Origin: Maylandia zebra
Taxonomy: Eukaryota; Chordata; Actinopteri; Cichliformes; Cichlidae
Assembly (NCBI RefSeq): GCF_041146795.1
Contig: NC_135170.1
Span: 6,660,033 to 6,724,032 of the forward strand
Length of the DNA: 64,000 bases
Direction of reading: 5' to 3'
Below are positions 37,511 through 48,829 of this stretch, piece after piece (positions within the stretch are counted from its first letter, which is position 1; each line of letters starts with the position of its first letter). The notes below the pieces were generated by a model that saw only the letters and a program-made list of their open reading frames with translations, did no database searches and had not been told where the DNA came from. The translations under genes were made by a program, and so were the position numbers.

Positions 37511-40500
37511 ATGTGGGGCAGACAGCATTTTTTTACCCTCGGTAAGACGGATTTTCTATAATGTATAATGTTTTTTGTAATTTTGTACAGGCACAGTATC
37601 AATAGGATTTTGGGTTTGATTTTCAATGCAAATATTCATCACTGCATATCAACAAGAACATTTCTATGTAATAAGCAATGGCATGGTTTCCTCTCCGATA
37701 GTTTCTTGTCTCTTGGCCTCACCGTCACCTGCTGCAGGTCAGTCTGTTCCTATGTCTTTTTTTAAAGGAAAACCTTTAAGGGAAATATTAAAATGTTGTT
37801 TATATAACGTTCTTGATAGGTCAGATCAGACTAGCTGGGTCTGGGTCCACTCGGTGCTCTGGAAGAGTTGAAATCTATCACAGTGGCTCCTGGGGAACAG
37901 TCTGTGATGATGACTGGGACTTAAAAGATGCTGAAGTGGTCTGCAGACAGCTGCACTGCTGGACAGCAGTGAGTTTCCATAAATCAGCTCACTTTGGTGA
38001 AGGTACAGGACAAATTTGGCTTGATGATGTGGCCTGTTCAGGAAGTGAAAGTTCTCTTACTGAGTGTCGAAACAGAGGATTTGGGACACATAACTGTGGG
38101 CATAATGAGGATGCTGGTGTCACATGTTCAGGTGAGCAAACTTTCAGTTAAATCCTATCGTGATATCAGTTCATAATAAAAGTTGTTAAAAGTGGTGAAG
38201 TGATTATTATTTTTCGTTAATAAATAATGTAATTAGTATATTATATTGTTTTTACTACACTTTGTTCATTGGAGAAAACATTTACTAGTAAATTATATTT
38301 CCCAACAAAAATGTAAATGCATATCTTTTTTTAAAATAAGATTTTCTTCTTCTCTGAGACACAAGTCTCTTCAGCTGCTGTAAATAAAAGAATCAGTGAA
38401 AATGAACTTTGAACTTCCAACTGATTTTAATCTCAAACATAACCTGTTCCCAACAGTTTTAGATTTTGCTCTCACAGCTGCAGACTTGGTGCGGTTTAAG
38501 GTTTTGACAGTAAAGATCAAATATAAAAACAAAATTTGAAACCCTGAACGAGACTTTTTCAGTTACTTTCTAATTATTCTAATTGTTCGTAGAGTTCTTT
38601 GAAAATGTTCTTTTTCACAAGACTGTCCTTTCTCAGCTGTAATGTTACAGCCTGTATGACCAAAATCAACATCAACACCATGGCTGCCATATTTTCACAC
38701 ACAACGGACAGATCAGCATGATTAATCAAGCGTACAACTAAAACATATACTCAGTGAAGTTAAAAATGACACACAGTTTACAATTCTATATCCAATAAAT
38801 AATATGAAGTAGGCAACAGGAAAATACAGTGTGAAGTTGTAAGGTAGTTTTTTGATGATTGAATTAAAAATTTAAAATGTTCAGCAGGTCGACATATTGT
38901 GGGAAACATCACTGTGGTATCATCGAGCACCTCAACAAATGATGAAATCGTCCTGCCTGCTACTGTGTGACTATTCTTCAGCTGCTCTACTTTCTGTTCG
39001 TTATCTTTGATCTTGAGCTTGCCTGCAGATACCTTTGATCTCATTATCAAAGCATTAGTTGCTTTGCAAGGTGATGCTGACAGGAAAAGGATTAATTTAG
39101 CAGCGCGGCGCATTGAACAGCAGTAATGTGGTATTACTACTTGACAGTGACACATGGGGAAATAATTCAGAAGCACATCTCTGGGTTCAGAGCGGAGGGA
39201 GTTGCCTTTTTTTTTTCTCCTGTTCTTCACAATGAACTTTTGGCTCTGTTTGTATTTGTTATTTATTCAGTTTAGGTAAATGTAAGGTTAACACTGACAG
39301 GCCAACTGCCTGTAAAAAAAAAAAAAAAAATCCAGGACGTGTGAATTTTCAAGTATTGCATGCTAGTCAGGGCCATACTTTCATGGTGTCATGGCTTCTG
39401 TAGGAGCATGTCAGGATTTTCCTCTGTTTCGTCATCTGTGTGCTGCCTATGTGTTTTTTAAAGTTACTTTTGAGTCTGGTTCACTCCGAGTCACTTATTT
39501 GAGAAACAGATTGTAACCTTAACCAGCTCATTGGCAGGTTTTCTTCAACAGAGTATCCTGTTGTCCTGCTGCACATCAACCAGCTGCCTGAAACTTCATT
39601 TCCTCATTCATAAAGTCGCCATCAAAGCTCAGACCAGCAACTTATTCAAATGAGCAACAAAGCAATGCAAACCAAATACGGGTGCCATCATTTAGAAAAT
39701 GGATGGATAATACAAAAATTATCAAAGCGCTTTACACCACTCTCATTCATACAAGCACTTTTTTTGTATGCTTTCTATCTAACATTCACACAGATACACT
39801 CTGATGGGTGCACTGGAGGGCAACTTGGGTCTAGTATCTTCCCTAAGGATATTTGGCATACATACCGGAGCAGTCCGGGATTGAACCACCGACCTTTTGA
39901 TAAATAGATTATATGAAAAGGCAGCGGCAGCCTCGCCTCTGTCAGTGCGCCCCAGGGTGGCTGTGGTTACAATGTAGCTTGCCATCACCAGTGTGTGAAT
40001 GTGTGTGTGAATGGGTGGATGACTGGATATGTAAAGCGCTTTGGGGTCCTTAGGGACTAGTAAAGCGCTATATAAATACAGGCCATTTACCATAGATTGG
40101 TAGAACACCACCCCAACAAACCAAAAATGTCTCTTAAATGTTGAAATACTGACCAGGAAAACCAGTGCTAGTGCCATTTTACTGTCACAATGCTGGCACT
40201 ACACCAGAGATGCTTAAGTTAAAAGGAGAATACGGTGTACATTTACCACATGCCAAATTATTGTTTCAGGGGTCCCCCCCAAGCCAAGGATCTCCATAAA
40301 TAACAGTGAGGTCACCTGGGGTCAGAGTGCCAGCATCTCTTGTTTAGTCCCAACTCAGGCATCAGATGGAACTTTCATCCTCAAGAAGACGTCTGACTCA
40401 TTCATGGAGACTAAAACCTCAAATTCCAACTCTACTATCTTCAGTATCAACAAAGTGAACTTCAGTCATGAAGGACAGTACTACTGCCAGTACGAGGAAA

Positions 40501-43500
40501 GCATTCAGGGTTCAAAGTTCTCCTCCCCCTTTAGTAACTCTGTAGGACTCTTTGTTACTGGTAAGGATAAATCCAATTTCCCAAGTTTTATGGTATATTC
40601 CATTTTGTATAATCTAATCAGTAAACTGGTGATAAAATGAAAACTTTAATTCTGTGTTGCTATTTCAGTAAGCTTCCCCAAACCCCATATCTCCATCAGT
40701 CCTGCTGGTGAGGTGACCTGGAGTCAGAACATTGCAATCACTTGTTCAATCTCCACTCAGGTTTTGGGTGGAACGTTCATTCTGATGACAACATCAGATT
40801 CATTCAACAGGACCCAAAATTCAGCTACACACTCTGCTACCTTCAGTATTTCTTCTGTGGACTTTGATGATGAGGGATCGTACCAGTGTCAGTATCAGAA
40901 AAAGGGCTCAAGGCGGGACTTTAATTCCCCGCTAAGTGACAGTGTCACACTCAGTGTCACAGGTAAGAGCAATAAATAAAAGGGTAAAATAAAAAGATCA
41001 AAACTGATCAACTAAATAAAAATAATACAAATTTACAGATCTTTACATTTTTGCTATTACAAATAGTGTTGTATAAACTGTAGAAATTACTTGTCATAAG
41101 ATATCAACAGCGTTAATTTATGTTTATCTATGTAATAAAAATATAGATATAAACTTTTTCATATAAGACAAAAAGCGCAATTTCAAAGGTACATCTAGTT
41201 TTTTCTGCATAATCTCGCAGAAACGCGGCTGCAGTTAATAAACTGTGTTTTTTTTTTGTTTTATTACTGTTGGCTCACTATATAAAAAAAAAATGCTGGA
41301 ACTTTTCTGTCATTTCAACGTTTATTTATTACGTAATTCCTTAGTGTAATGTGAATGACCACGAGAGGGATCTTTATCAGTAGGAACAGCAGCAAAAATC
41401 TATGCCCTCCTACACATATCCAGTGGGACGAATTGGAGTCTTTGGCAGACCGATTCTGGCCCCTGGGACTTATGTTTGACACCGCCGCTGTAGAACATTA
41501 AACAGCTGTTAACATTCGGTAGATCACAAAATACATGGCTAATGTTGATTGGTTAATGATGATTCATAAATAATAAGCTAACTTGCATGAAATGCTACCA
41601 TTGGACTTGTTTCTGCTGCCCTTCTTAATGGTAAGTCTTTCTTTCACACAGTGAGACTGCAGAGGCCCAGCATCTCCTTGACGTCTCCTAATGCAGGACT
41701 TGTCTGGGGTCCTGAAGGTGCCGAAATCACCAGGGGTTACAGCTTTGTCCTCACCTGTTCCATTAACTCCACATTTTCCAGTGGACATTTTATTCTGAGC
41801 TTCTCTGGCTCCAACCTCACAGAGCCAGCAGTCAGCAACTCGGCCTCCTTTAGTTTCCCTGTAGCTGAGTATGAACGGCAGGGCAACTACAGCTGTGTGT
41901 ATGAGGTCACAGTGTCCACACGGACATTCAGATCTGCTGTATTGGCACCGATTAGTGTCATCATTAAATGTAAGTACAGTGTTGAATTCATGGATTTTTG
42001 TATAAAGCAAAAAATAACATAAAAATATCAGACTGACTGTGGTAGCTGTAGCTGTATGTACCATGCAAACTGTGACCATTGCATTAGCTTATGTTTCCCA
42101 GTCTTGTTATAAATGTATACATTTAAGACCACAAAGAGAAGTCATAAAGGAGGAAAATGGTAGAGTATAAAAATAAAATGGTAAATAGACTGATTCTTAT
42201 ATAACAGTTTTCTACTCGTCTCTACTCAAATGTCTTTGTACAACACGCCACATTTAACCAAGCACTGTTTTCTATACTTGTCAGTGCCTTCTAACTAACA
42301 TTCATACTCTGATGCAGTGGTCCCCAACCCCCGGACCTCGGACCGGTACCGGTCCGTGAGTCATTTGGTACCGGGCCGCGAGAGTTGAGGCTCAGGTGGG
42401 AAATGTATGGTTTTCAGGGTTTTTATCGGTTTTCAGCCTTATTTTGTTATCGTTTTTATAGTTTACTCAGTTTTCCTGGGTTTTTTCACGTGTGTTATGA
42501 ATAAATGTTCTTTTTTTCAGTACTGGTACTAGTTTTATTTTGTTGTATTTATCCGCGACACCTTAAAGGCCGGTCCATGAAAATATTGTCGGGCATAAAC
42601 CGGTCCGTGGCGCAAAAAAGGTTGGGGACCGCTGCTCTGATGGATGCATCAGGTGGTTAATAACTTGCCCAAGGATATTTGGCATGCAGACTGGGGAAGC
42701 AAGGGATTGAACCACCCCCTTTCCAATCAGTAGATGACCTGCTCTACCCCCTGAGCTACAGCCATCCTCAAAAGACCCCATTTGTTTTTGAGGACAGAAA
42801 ATAAAAAAAGATCTTAGCAAACCAGTTCTTATTACAGATTGTTTTTACAGTAATGTTCTCAGAAAATCTGTTAAGTATACCCAAACCTCTTACAGTCACT
42901 CAGTCAGAACAGACCCGGTCTTTTGGATGAGGTACTGTCCACTATGTGTTACACCATTATCCTGCATTCTATGTGAAAGTTAGTCACAAATCATGAAGAT
43001 CAAATAAAAAGAAAGTCAGACTTAATATAAGACATTAAAGCAATGATCATTTTGATGAATGTTACTCTTACTCTGTAATATTGACATTATGTTCTGCAGT
43101 ATTGTCAAACTGGAGGTTAAAGCTGGCTATGCTGTAGGGCAGACCTACCCTGTAGGTGAAACGTTTCATGAGCAAGCATTGTCCCTCATTTTCTCAGATC
43201 CACCCATTGACTGACACTTGGTTTCATAATGGCAAAAATGGTGAGATTAAGAAGGCTTGACAACAGGACTTAACAAACCAATGGGTGGTCGTGTCTAACT
43301 TTTAGACATAGTTGAGATGAGAAGTGTTGACAGGATGAGCGGAGTGCCCTTTCAGTGACCTGTAGCCATATTCTCAAAACAGACTTGAAATAAGTTACAT
43401 GTTCTAAATTAAAACATTAATGAAAAGTAGTTCATTATGTGAAGAAGTGTTTTGATGGTCAAACTGATCAAATTCTCTCTCCTTAGTCAATTTGATGCCG

Positions 43501-44384
43501 CTGCTGTCCTCAGTATCTGTTGGACTCCTGTTGCTGCTGTTGCTGTTGCTGTTAGTGGTAGGGCTGACGTGCAGGAGAAGACAACAACGAGCCAAGAAGC
43601 CTGTAGCTCTCATCCACAGTCAAAGTGTGTGCTCGCAAATTTTAAACAATTATCCATCTGATATTCATCAGACTATATATTCACATTCTTTCCCCTTACT
43701 TGTGTTTCAGTGGCTGTCCGAGTCGGGAATGCTTACAAGTATGGAGATGAAGATGATGATGAGGATGTTGAGGACTCTGTGAATGTTGATCTATTGGACA
43801 CTAATGAAAAAATCAAAGGAGGAGCTCCTGGGCTGGATGAAGATGATGATGATTATGAGGACCTAGTGAGTGATGATGATCACGATTATGAGGAAGCAGG
43901 CCCAAATGACAAAAAGTCCAAGGAGGCCTGTGTGAGTGTAGACTGTCACAGACAAGATGAGGAAGAAACTAGTGATGAAGAGGAAACTAGTGATGAAGAA
44001 AACAACTATGAGAATGTATCCCCACCTTCAGCAAGTGTGGATAATAAGGAAGAAGAGGAAACTAGTGATGAAGAGGAAACTAGTGATGAAGAAAACAACT
44101 ATGAGAATGTATCCCCGCCTTCAGCAAGTGTGTGTAATAAGGAAGAAGAGGAAACTAGTGATGAAGAAAACAACTATAAGAATGTGTCCCCGCCTTCAGC
44201 AAGTGTGGACAATAAGGAAGAAGAGGAAACTAGTGATGAAGAGGAAACTAGTGATGAAGAAAACAACTATGAGAATGTATCCCCGCCTTCAGCAAGTGTG
44301 GATAATAAGGAAGAAGAGGAAACTAGTGATGAAGAGGAAACTAGTGATGAAGAAAACAACTATGAGAATGTATCTTTACCATAA
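37511..44384 (+). CDS. Gene B: SRCR-Ig-Ig-Ig transmembrane receptor with five-unit acidic YxN tail
   Basis: Eight exons: 37511-37541, 37702-37737, 37820-38131, 40270-40560, 40669-40962, 41652-41969, 43487-43624 and 43711-44384. The phase-1 junctions and exon lengths match gene A (SRCR 312, Ig 291, 294 and 318 nt). The total is 698 codons with stop. [10 protein letters not shown] begins the signal (1-22). SRCR is 24-126 with all eight Cys (RCSGRVE to GVTCSG). Ig domains are 127-223, 224-321 and 322-427. The TM helix ([15 protein letters not shown]) lies in 428-473, followed by CRRRQQR. The tail (474-697) is Asp/Glu-rich with five 25-31-residue repeats, four with YENV and one YKNV. The upstream YVNV of gene A is SVNV here, so one Tyr is lost. 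Ig3 is nearly identical to that of gene A, which suggests a recent duplication or gene conversion. Role inferred: a leukocyte surface receptor signalling by pTyr-dependent adaptors. Confidence 0.87.
38132..39695. other. Gene B intron 3, no gene
   Basis: AT-rich. A 150-codon minus-strand frame at 38778-39230 lacks any domain or codon pattern I recognise and lies inside the intron, so I do not call it. Confidence 0.4.
39696..39905 (-). mobile_element. tRNA-derived SINE
   Basis: Minus-strand copy with CAAAAGGTCGGTGGTTCAATCCCGG (B-box), GTATGCCAAATATCCTTAGGGAAGATACTAGACCC and the AAAGCGCTTTGATAA tail. The A-box end is missing or replaced by the next repeat. Confidence 0.65.
39915..40093 (+). mobile_element. 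Short interspersed repeat ending GCGCTATATAAATACAGGCCATTTACC
   Basis: AGGCAGCGGCAGCCTCGCCTCTGTCAGTGCGCCCCAGGGTGGCTGTGGTTACAA, then TGTAAAGCGCTTTGGGGTCCTTAGGGACTAGTAAAGCGC. This is a familiar teleost SINE-like unit in the intron of gene B, back to back with the minus-strand SINE to its left. Confidence 0.6.
40963..41651. other. Gene B intron between Ig2 and Ig3
   Basis: AT-rich. Near 41345-41490 are words shared with the 33540-33600 region and a TTTGACACC end, a likely hAT MITE remnant. Confidence 0.4.
42176..42775 (-). mobile_element. SINE split by a hAT MITE
   Basis: The left part has the SINE tail in reverse (AAATGGTAAATAGACTGATTCTTATATAACAG...). The right part, after the MITE, has ATGCATCAGGTGGTTAATAACTTGCCCAAGGATATTTGGCATGCAGACTGGGG and ends CTACCCCCTGAGCTACAGCC. 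The last is the reverse complement of GGCTGTAGCTCAGGGGGTAGAGCAGG, a tRNA A-box, with GGTGGTTCAATCCC as B-box. So the element is tRNA-derived and reads on the minus strand. Confidence 0.75.
42315..42634. mobile_element. hAT MITE, 320 bp, with exact 8-bp target duplication
   Basis: It starts CAGTGGTCCCCAACC and ends GGTTGGGGACCGCTG (inverted ends, one mismatch). CTCTGATG flanks it at 42307-42314 and 42635-42642. It holds the GGACCGGTACCGGTCCGTG palindrome-rich part near its left end. It lies inside the SINE at 42176-42775, in gene B intron 6. Confidence 0.9.
43957..44384 (+). repeat. Gene B tail: coding minisatellite of about 93-bp units
   Basis: Five in-frame units, each [31 protein letters not shown] (31 residues). 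The third is 6 residues shorter and has YKNV. Units are nearly identical at DNA level (ACTAGTGATGAAGAGGAAAC... GTATCCCCGCCTTCAGCAAG), which points to recent expansion by slippage or unequal exchange. Confidence 0.9.
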
Positions 44385-44424
44385 CCAGCTCATTATCATT
44401 CGTAATGAGCTCTCGTCCTTTTGT

Positions 44425-44690
44425 ATGAAATGGTAAATGGACTTGTTCTTATAAAGCTCTTTTATCCTCTGAGCACTCAAAGCGCTTTAGGCAACTTACC
44501 TCTTTCATCCATTCATACAAGCACTTTTGATGCTTAAGAGTTTTCTATCTAACATTCACACACATTCACACTCCAGTGGATGCATCAGAAAGCAACTTGA
44601 GGTCAGTATATATATTTAGCATGCAGACTGTGGGAGCCAAGGATCAAAGCAACCTTCCGATTAGTAGATGAGCCGCTCTAGCTTCACCTA
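44425..44690 (-). mobile_element. tRNA-derived SINE
   Basis: Minus-strand copy: AAATGGTAAATGGACTTGTTCTTATAAAGC at the tail side, GAGCACTCAAAGCGCTTTAGGCAAC, CATTCACACACATTCACACTCCAGTGGATGCATC, and the decayed tRNA head (GATCAAAGCAACCTTCCGATTAGTAGATGAGCCGCTCTAGC). Confidence 0.7.
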
Positions 44691-44694
44691 CTTC

Positions 44695-44728
44695 TTTTCC
44701 ATGCACTTCTTTGGAAGTGCATGGAAAA
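44695..44728. repeat. Perfect 15-bp hairpin after gene B
   Basis: TTTTCCATGCACTTC and GAAGTGCATGGAAAA form perfect arms around a 4-nt loop, directly after the SINE. It may be a foldback scar. Confidence 0.85.
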
Positions 44729-45007
44729 AGGGTAAAAACTGTCGTGTCACCTTCCAGTCATATTGAACACAACATGATGTTAACTTTGTAAATGATGATG
44801 CACTTTAGGCAACTTGCTTGCAACTGATTGAGCTGTGTCCCCTAAGTTCTAATCTCAGTCAGATCTTCCCCTTGCTCATGAAAACACCAGTTTGAAAACA
44901 CCAAGAGAATGATGGCAAAATTGCTCATCTTGAGGCTTCACGGTGGGATTTCAATAACCAATGGGTGATGCCAAGCATGGGTGGATGCATGCATTATTTT
45001 TAATATC

Positions 45008-45770
45008 CAGTATCTCACAAAAGTAAGTAAACCCCTCACATTTTTGCAAATATTTTGTTATGTCTTTTCATGGGACAACATTGAAGATATGACACAGTGT
45101 ACAGCTTGTATAACTTTAAATTTGCTGTCCCCTCTAAATAACTTACAGCCATTATTGCCTAAACTGCTGGCAACAAAAGTGAGTACACCTCCAAGTGAAA
45201 ATGTCCAAATTGTGCCCAATTAGCCATTTTCCCTCCCTGGTGTCATGTGACTCATTAGTGTTACAAGGTCTCAGGTGCAAATGGGGAACAGTTGTGTTGA
45301 ATTTGGTGTTATTGCTCTCACACACTCTCATACTGTTCACTGGAAGTCTAACATGGCAAAGGATCTGCAAAATAGAATTATTGCTCTACATAAAGATGGC
45401 CTAAGCTATAAGAAGGGTGCCAACACCCTGAAACTGAGCTGCAGCACATTGGAAAAAGACCATACGGCAGTTTAACAGGACAGATTTCACTCAGAACAAA
45501 AAATAATCGTTGCCACGCAAAATATTGACACCTTGGGCACAGCTTGGACATTTTCACCTACAGGTGTACTCACTTTTGTTGCCAGCAGTTTAGACATTAA
45601 TGGCTGTATGTTGAGCTATTTTGAGCTGACAGCAAATTTACAATGTTATACAAGCTGTACACTGACTACATTACATTCTATCAAGGTGTCATATCTTCAG
45701 TGTTGTCCCATGAAAAGATACAACATTTTTTCAATAATGTGCAGGGCGTACTCACTTTTGTGAGATACTG
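45008..45770. mobile_element. Internally deleted Tc1-like element with long inverted ends
   Basis: Left end CAGTATCTCACAAAAGTAAGT and right end ACTCACTTTTGTGAGATACTG are inverted. The similarity continues inward for well over 80 bp (CTTTTCATGGGACAACATTGAAGATATGACAC against its reverse complement). The middle keeps AGACATGGC-type N-terminal transposase text in reduced form (MAKDLQNRIIALHKDGLSYKKG near 45353-45420, the start of the Tc1 HTH), then skips the catalytic part. Confidence 0.8.
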
Positions 45771-47815
45771 TACATTTTCTCCAACATTAAAACCAGATCT
45801 GAATTTAAACTAGTCAAATATTGTCTATGTACTGTAAAAATATTAGCTGGCTAACCTAAGTTTGTTGTAAGAAGCCTTCTAGATATGATAGTCAACAGTG
45901 AAAAGCTCAACTTCAACAAACTGTTTGCAAACTGTTTTCTATGATGTCACTAAAGCATCAGTGTGGGTCTTCACATTAATTATTAGTAATAATTCCAGGA
46001 TATGTGTTTAAAAGAGTGCAAATGTTCTTTGAAACAACCTTCCCTGATAACTTTTAGATTTTTGATGATTTATATTTTAATGCTTTGCACTGTATGTTAT
46101 TCTTGATGGTGGACTTGGGTCTGGGACGCCTCTATTTTGAACTGATATTGCAATTAATTTTAGATGCATACATCATATTTTATATTTTCCAGTATTATGA
46201 CTTTGTCCATATAAAAAACATACTGTAAATATATACATGTATACATGCAAAGTATTATACACTGTCCCTTGATACTCAAACACTTTTCAAAAGCAAACTA
46301 TCAATTTCATTTTGTTATTTATGTAAAACTATAGATAGCGAGTAAACACCTTTTCTAATAAATTTCCTACAGAATATGTAATTTCACCTGGATGTTATTC
46401 CACATTCTCACACATTTAAAACCCTGGGCAATCTTAATTTGGATGTTTTGACAAACTTGTGAATAATAACCTGGTTGAGCTGGGTGGTGTAATCATATCT
46501 TAGTCATTTAGAGATGCAGACACAGCAGCTATCTGGAGTCTCTCTTTCTGTTTCTGATCTGGCATCCTCTACCTAACTGACACACTTCTTTATTCATGCA
46601 GCAGTGCTGATGACTCACAGCTGACTTAGGTTATTTCATATGCGTCGTTGTTCCTTGTGAACTTTTTTCTTTAGTCCAGATTTGGTGGCTTCACCATGAA
46701 TCCCCAGTGCAGTCCAGTTCATCCAAACCATAATGCTTCAAGTAAAGCCAGTCAGCTGAATGCAAACAATATTTATTTGCTGACACTTTGAGGTGCATTA
46801 AACTTTTCACAGCAATAACAGACCTCAAGATAAGCTTCTGGTGTTTTGTATCAGCAAACTGTTCCAAGAGGATGTGGTAAATACCACAATGAGCCAGCTG
46901 TTTTCAACCAATCACATTCATTCTTGTTCACTGTTTGAGCCAATCACATGAAGGCATTACAGTCCTAAAAAGCCACAAATACATATGACACATGCTCTTT
47001 GTTGTGTTCACAAACAGCGCTCACATACACACAGTGTGGAAATGTTAGAGTCTGTCTTGTTTCGGGTTACAGGGCCTCATCACTGCTTAAAGGATGAGCT
47101 CAGACTGCTGTTTGAAATATGTGCTCGGCCCGGAGTCGCTGCTTAGGTCAGTTCTTGGTAGTCAGTTAATGTCTGACGAATGAAAATTCACAGAGCATAC
47201 AGATGCATAAATAATAAAAAAAAGCAGTTCCATGTCAAAACTGTACTTGCTTCAGAAATGAAGGTAATGTTAACATTAAGAACACAACGGCATGTGCCGC
47301 CATTTTGGTGTTACCTTGGCTGTTCATGCACCTCTTGAGTTTTGTAACTTGGCACAATTGCCACTATGGATGTATTCGAGGGAAAACCACGGTCCGTCTG
47401 TACAGGCATCTGTATGACACATAAATGTGAGAGCACAAGGACTCCCAAATGTCAATGAATTCACGGAGAGATTTCAGCGACACTGGGAAAGAAAAAATCA
47501 GTGTGTTACAGACTGTGGAAGAATCTCCGTGATCACTCTGTAAAGGCAAGAAAGAGGGTACAGGCTAGAAAAAAGCACCAGCAGGCAACAAGCCAGCCCA
47601 GATATTAGCAGAAATACACTGGCTGATGAGGTTTGTAAAACACAGAGATTGATAATTTATTTATTGATATTTTGTTTTAAGTCTTTTGTGTTAATGTACT
47701 TTTGCAGAATTGACTCTTTGGTGGTTGGCCTGTTGCACCCCTCACAGGCAGTTGTAGAAACTTTTTTTTTCCTTCAACCATGACTCACTTGTACATTTTG
47801 TTCAGCAAATTTGCT
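45771..47815. other. Intergenic, no gene recognised
   Basis: AT-rich DNA with no exon, tRNA or bounded repeat that I can support. Confidence 0.4.
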
Positions 47816-48150
47816 TGTTTCTAGACACATCTCCAAAAGTTGATTCTGTTCATCTGGACGTAGCGTTTTCAGAGAGAAATGTTTCGTCACTCATCCAAGT
47901 GACTTCTTCAGTCTCAGCTGACTGCAGGTTTCCCCAGCCTTCCCCAGCTTTATTTAATGGAAAACGTCCACAACACTCTTCTGTGTTGTGCCATCCGCTT
48001 AGCCAGAGGTTGTTTGGTTTCCCTGATGTATAAATCCTGGCAATCCTCCTGGCACTTAACAGCGTACACTATGTTACTCTGTTTGTGTTGGGGGACCCGA
48101 TCCTTGGCGTGAACCAATTTTTGGTGCAGTGTGTTTTGGGTTTTTTAAGA
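47816..48150 (-). mobile_element. Penelope-like element fragment
   Basis: On the minus strand the end of a GIY-YIG-type text can be seen (NIVYAVKCQEDCQDLYIRETKQ-like, 48075-47990). Next is the typical end repeat GAAGTCACTTGGATGAGTGACGAAACATTTCTCTCTGAAAACGCTACGTCCAGATGAACAGAATCAAC. It is related to the element at 26233-27990 but belongs to a different subfamily. Confidence 0.65.
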
Positions 48151-48829
48151 CACTGACTGTGCACTGTTAATGCTGTCCTATTATTAGACACTATACAGCA
48201 GGTATGAAGGTGGAAGAGAAGGAATCTCAGAATCATCAGGTAAAATTTATATAAATCTGTGCTGCACTTGATGTAACATAACTTTGACCTTTAAGCCACA
48301 GCCATTGTGCCACATTGTGCACCAGTCACACACTGCTCTTTTAATCCATCACAGTACACAGTAAACAAAAACACGAAATTGCCATTCAGATATTTTTTTC
48401 TTGTTTGACCTCTCACTCAGACATAATGGATCATATTATTGCACTTTCCACTTGTTGGTAATGTGCTTCTTATGCTTTATCTGTATTTGTTCGGGGACTT
48501 GTTATAAATCTGTCATGGTATTGCATCACGGACCCAGGGTTTGGTGTTTATTGGTTAATATTCGTGGATTATTGTCATTCATGGTTTTCTGCTTGTGTTT
48601 ATTCTTACTTCCTTGGCTTTAGGTTTGTTTCTTTGCCTTCCCCGTGAGATGCAACCTCAAAATCACTCACTTGTTCCATCATTACTAAAGAAAGTTTATT
48701 TACTTTACAAAGTTTATTTATTTCACATGACACCCACTCCAGGAGTTTTGTTTTCCACAAAATAACTGGTGACCCTCCTACTCCTACATGCACGCACACA
48801 CAGTCTCACTCTGTAAGTGAGTTGTGCAC
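48151..48829. other. Intergenic, no gene recognised
   Basis: No exon or bounded repeat recognised. Confidence 0.35.

Noticed and set aside
38778-39230. 150-codon minus-strand open frame
   Set aside because: It lies in gene B intron 3, has no recognisable domain and no supporting splice or start context.
42740-42775. tRNA gene (A-box and B-box seen on the minus strand)
   Set aside because: The tRNA-like head is joined to the common SINE body and tail and recurs at several places, so it is a tRNA-derived SINE, not a tRNA gene.
43957-44436. 159-codon frame rich in RKKRKLVMK
   Set aside because: It is the +1 frame of the gene B tail minisatellite; the acidic frame fits the exon phases.
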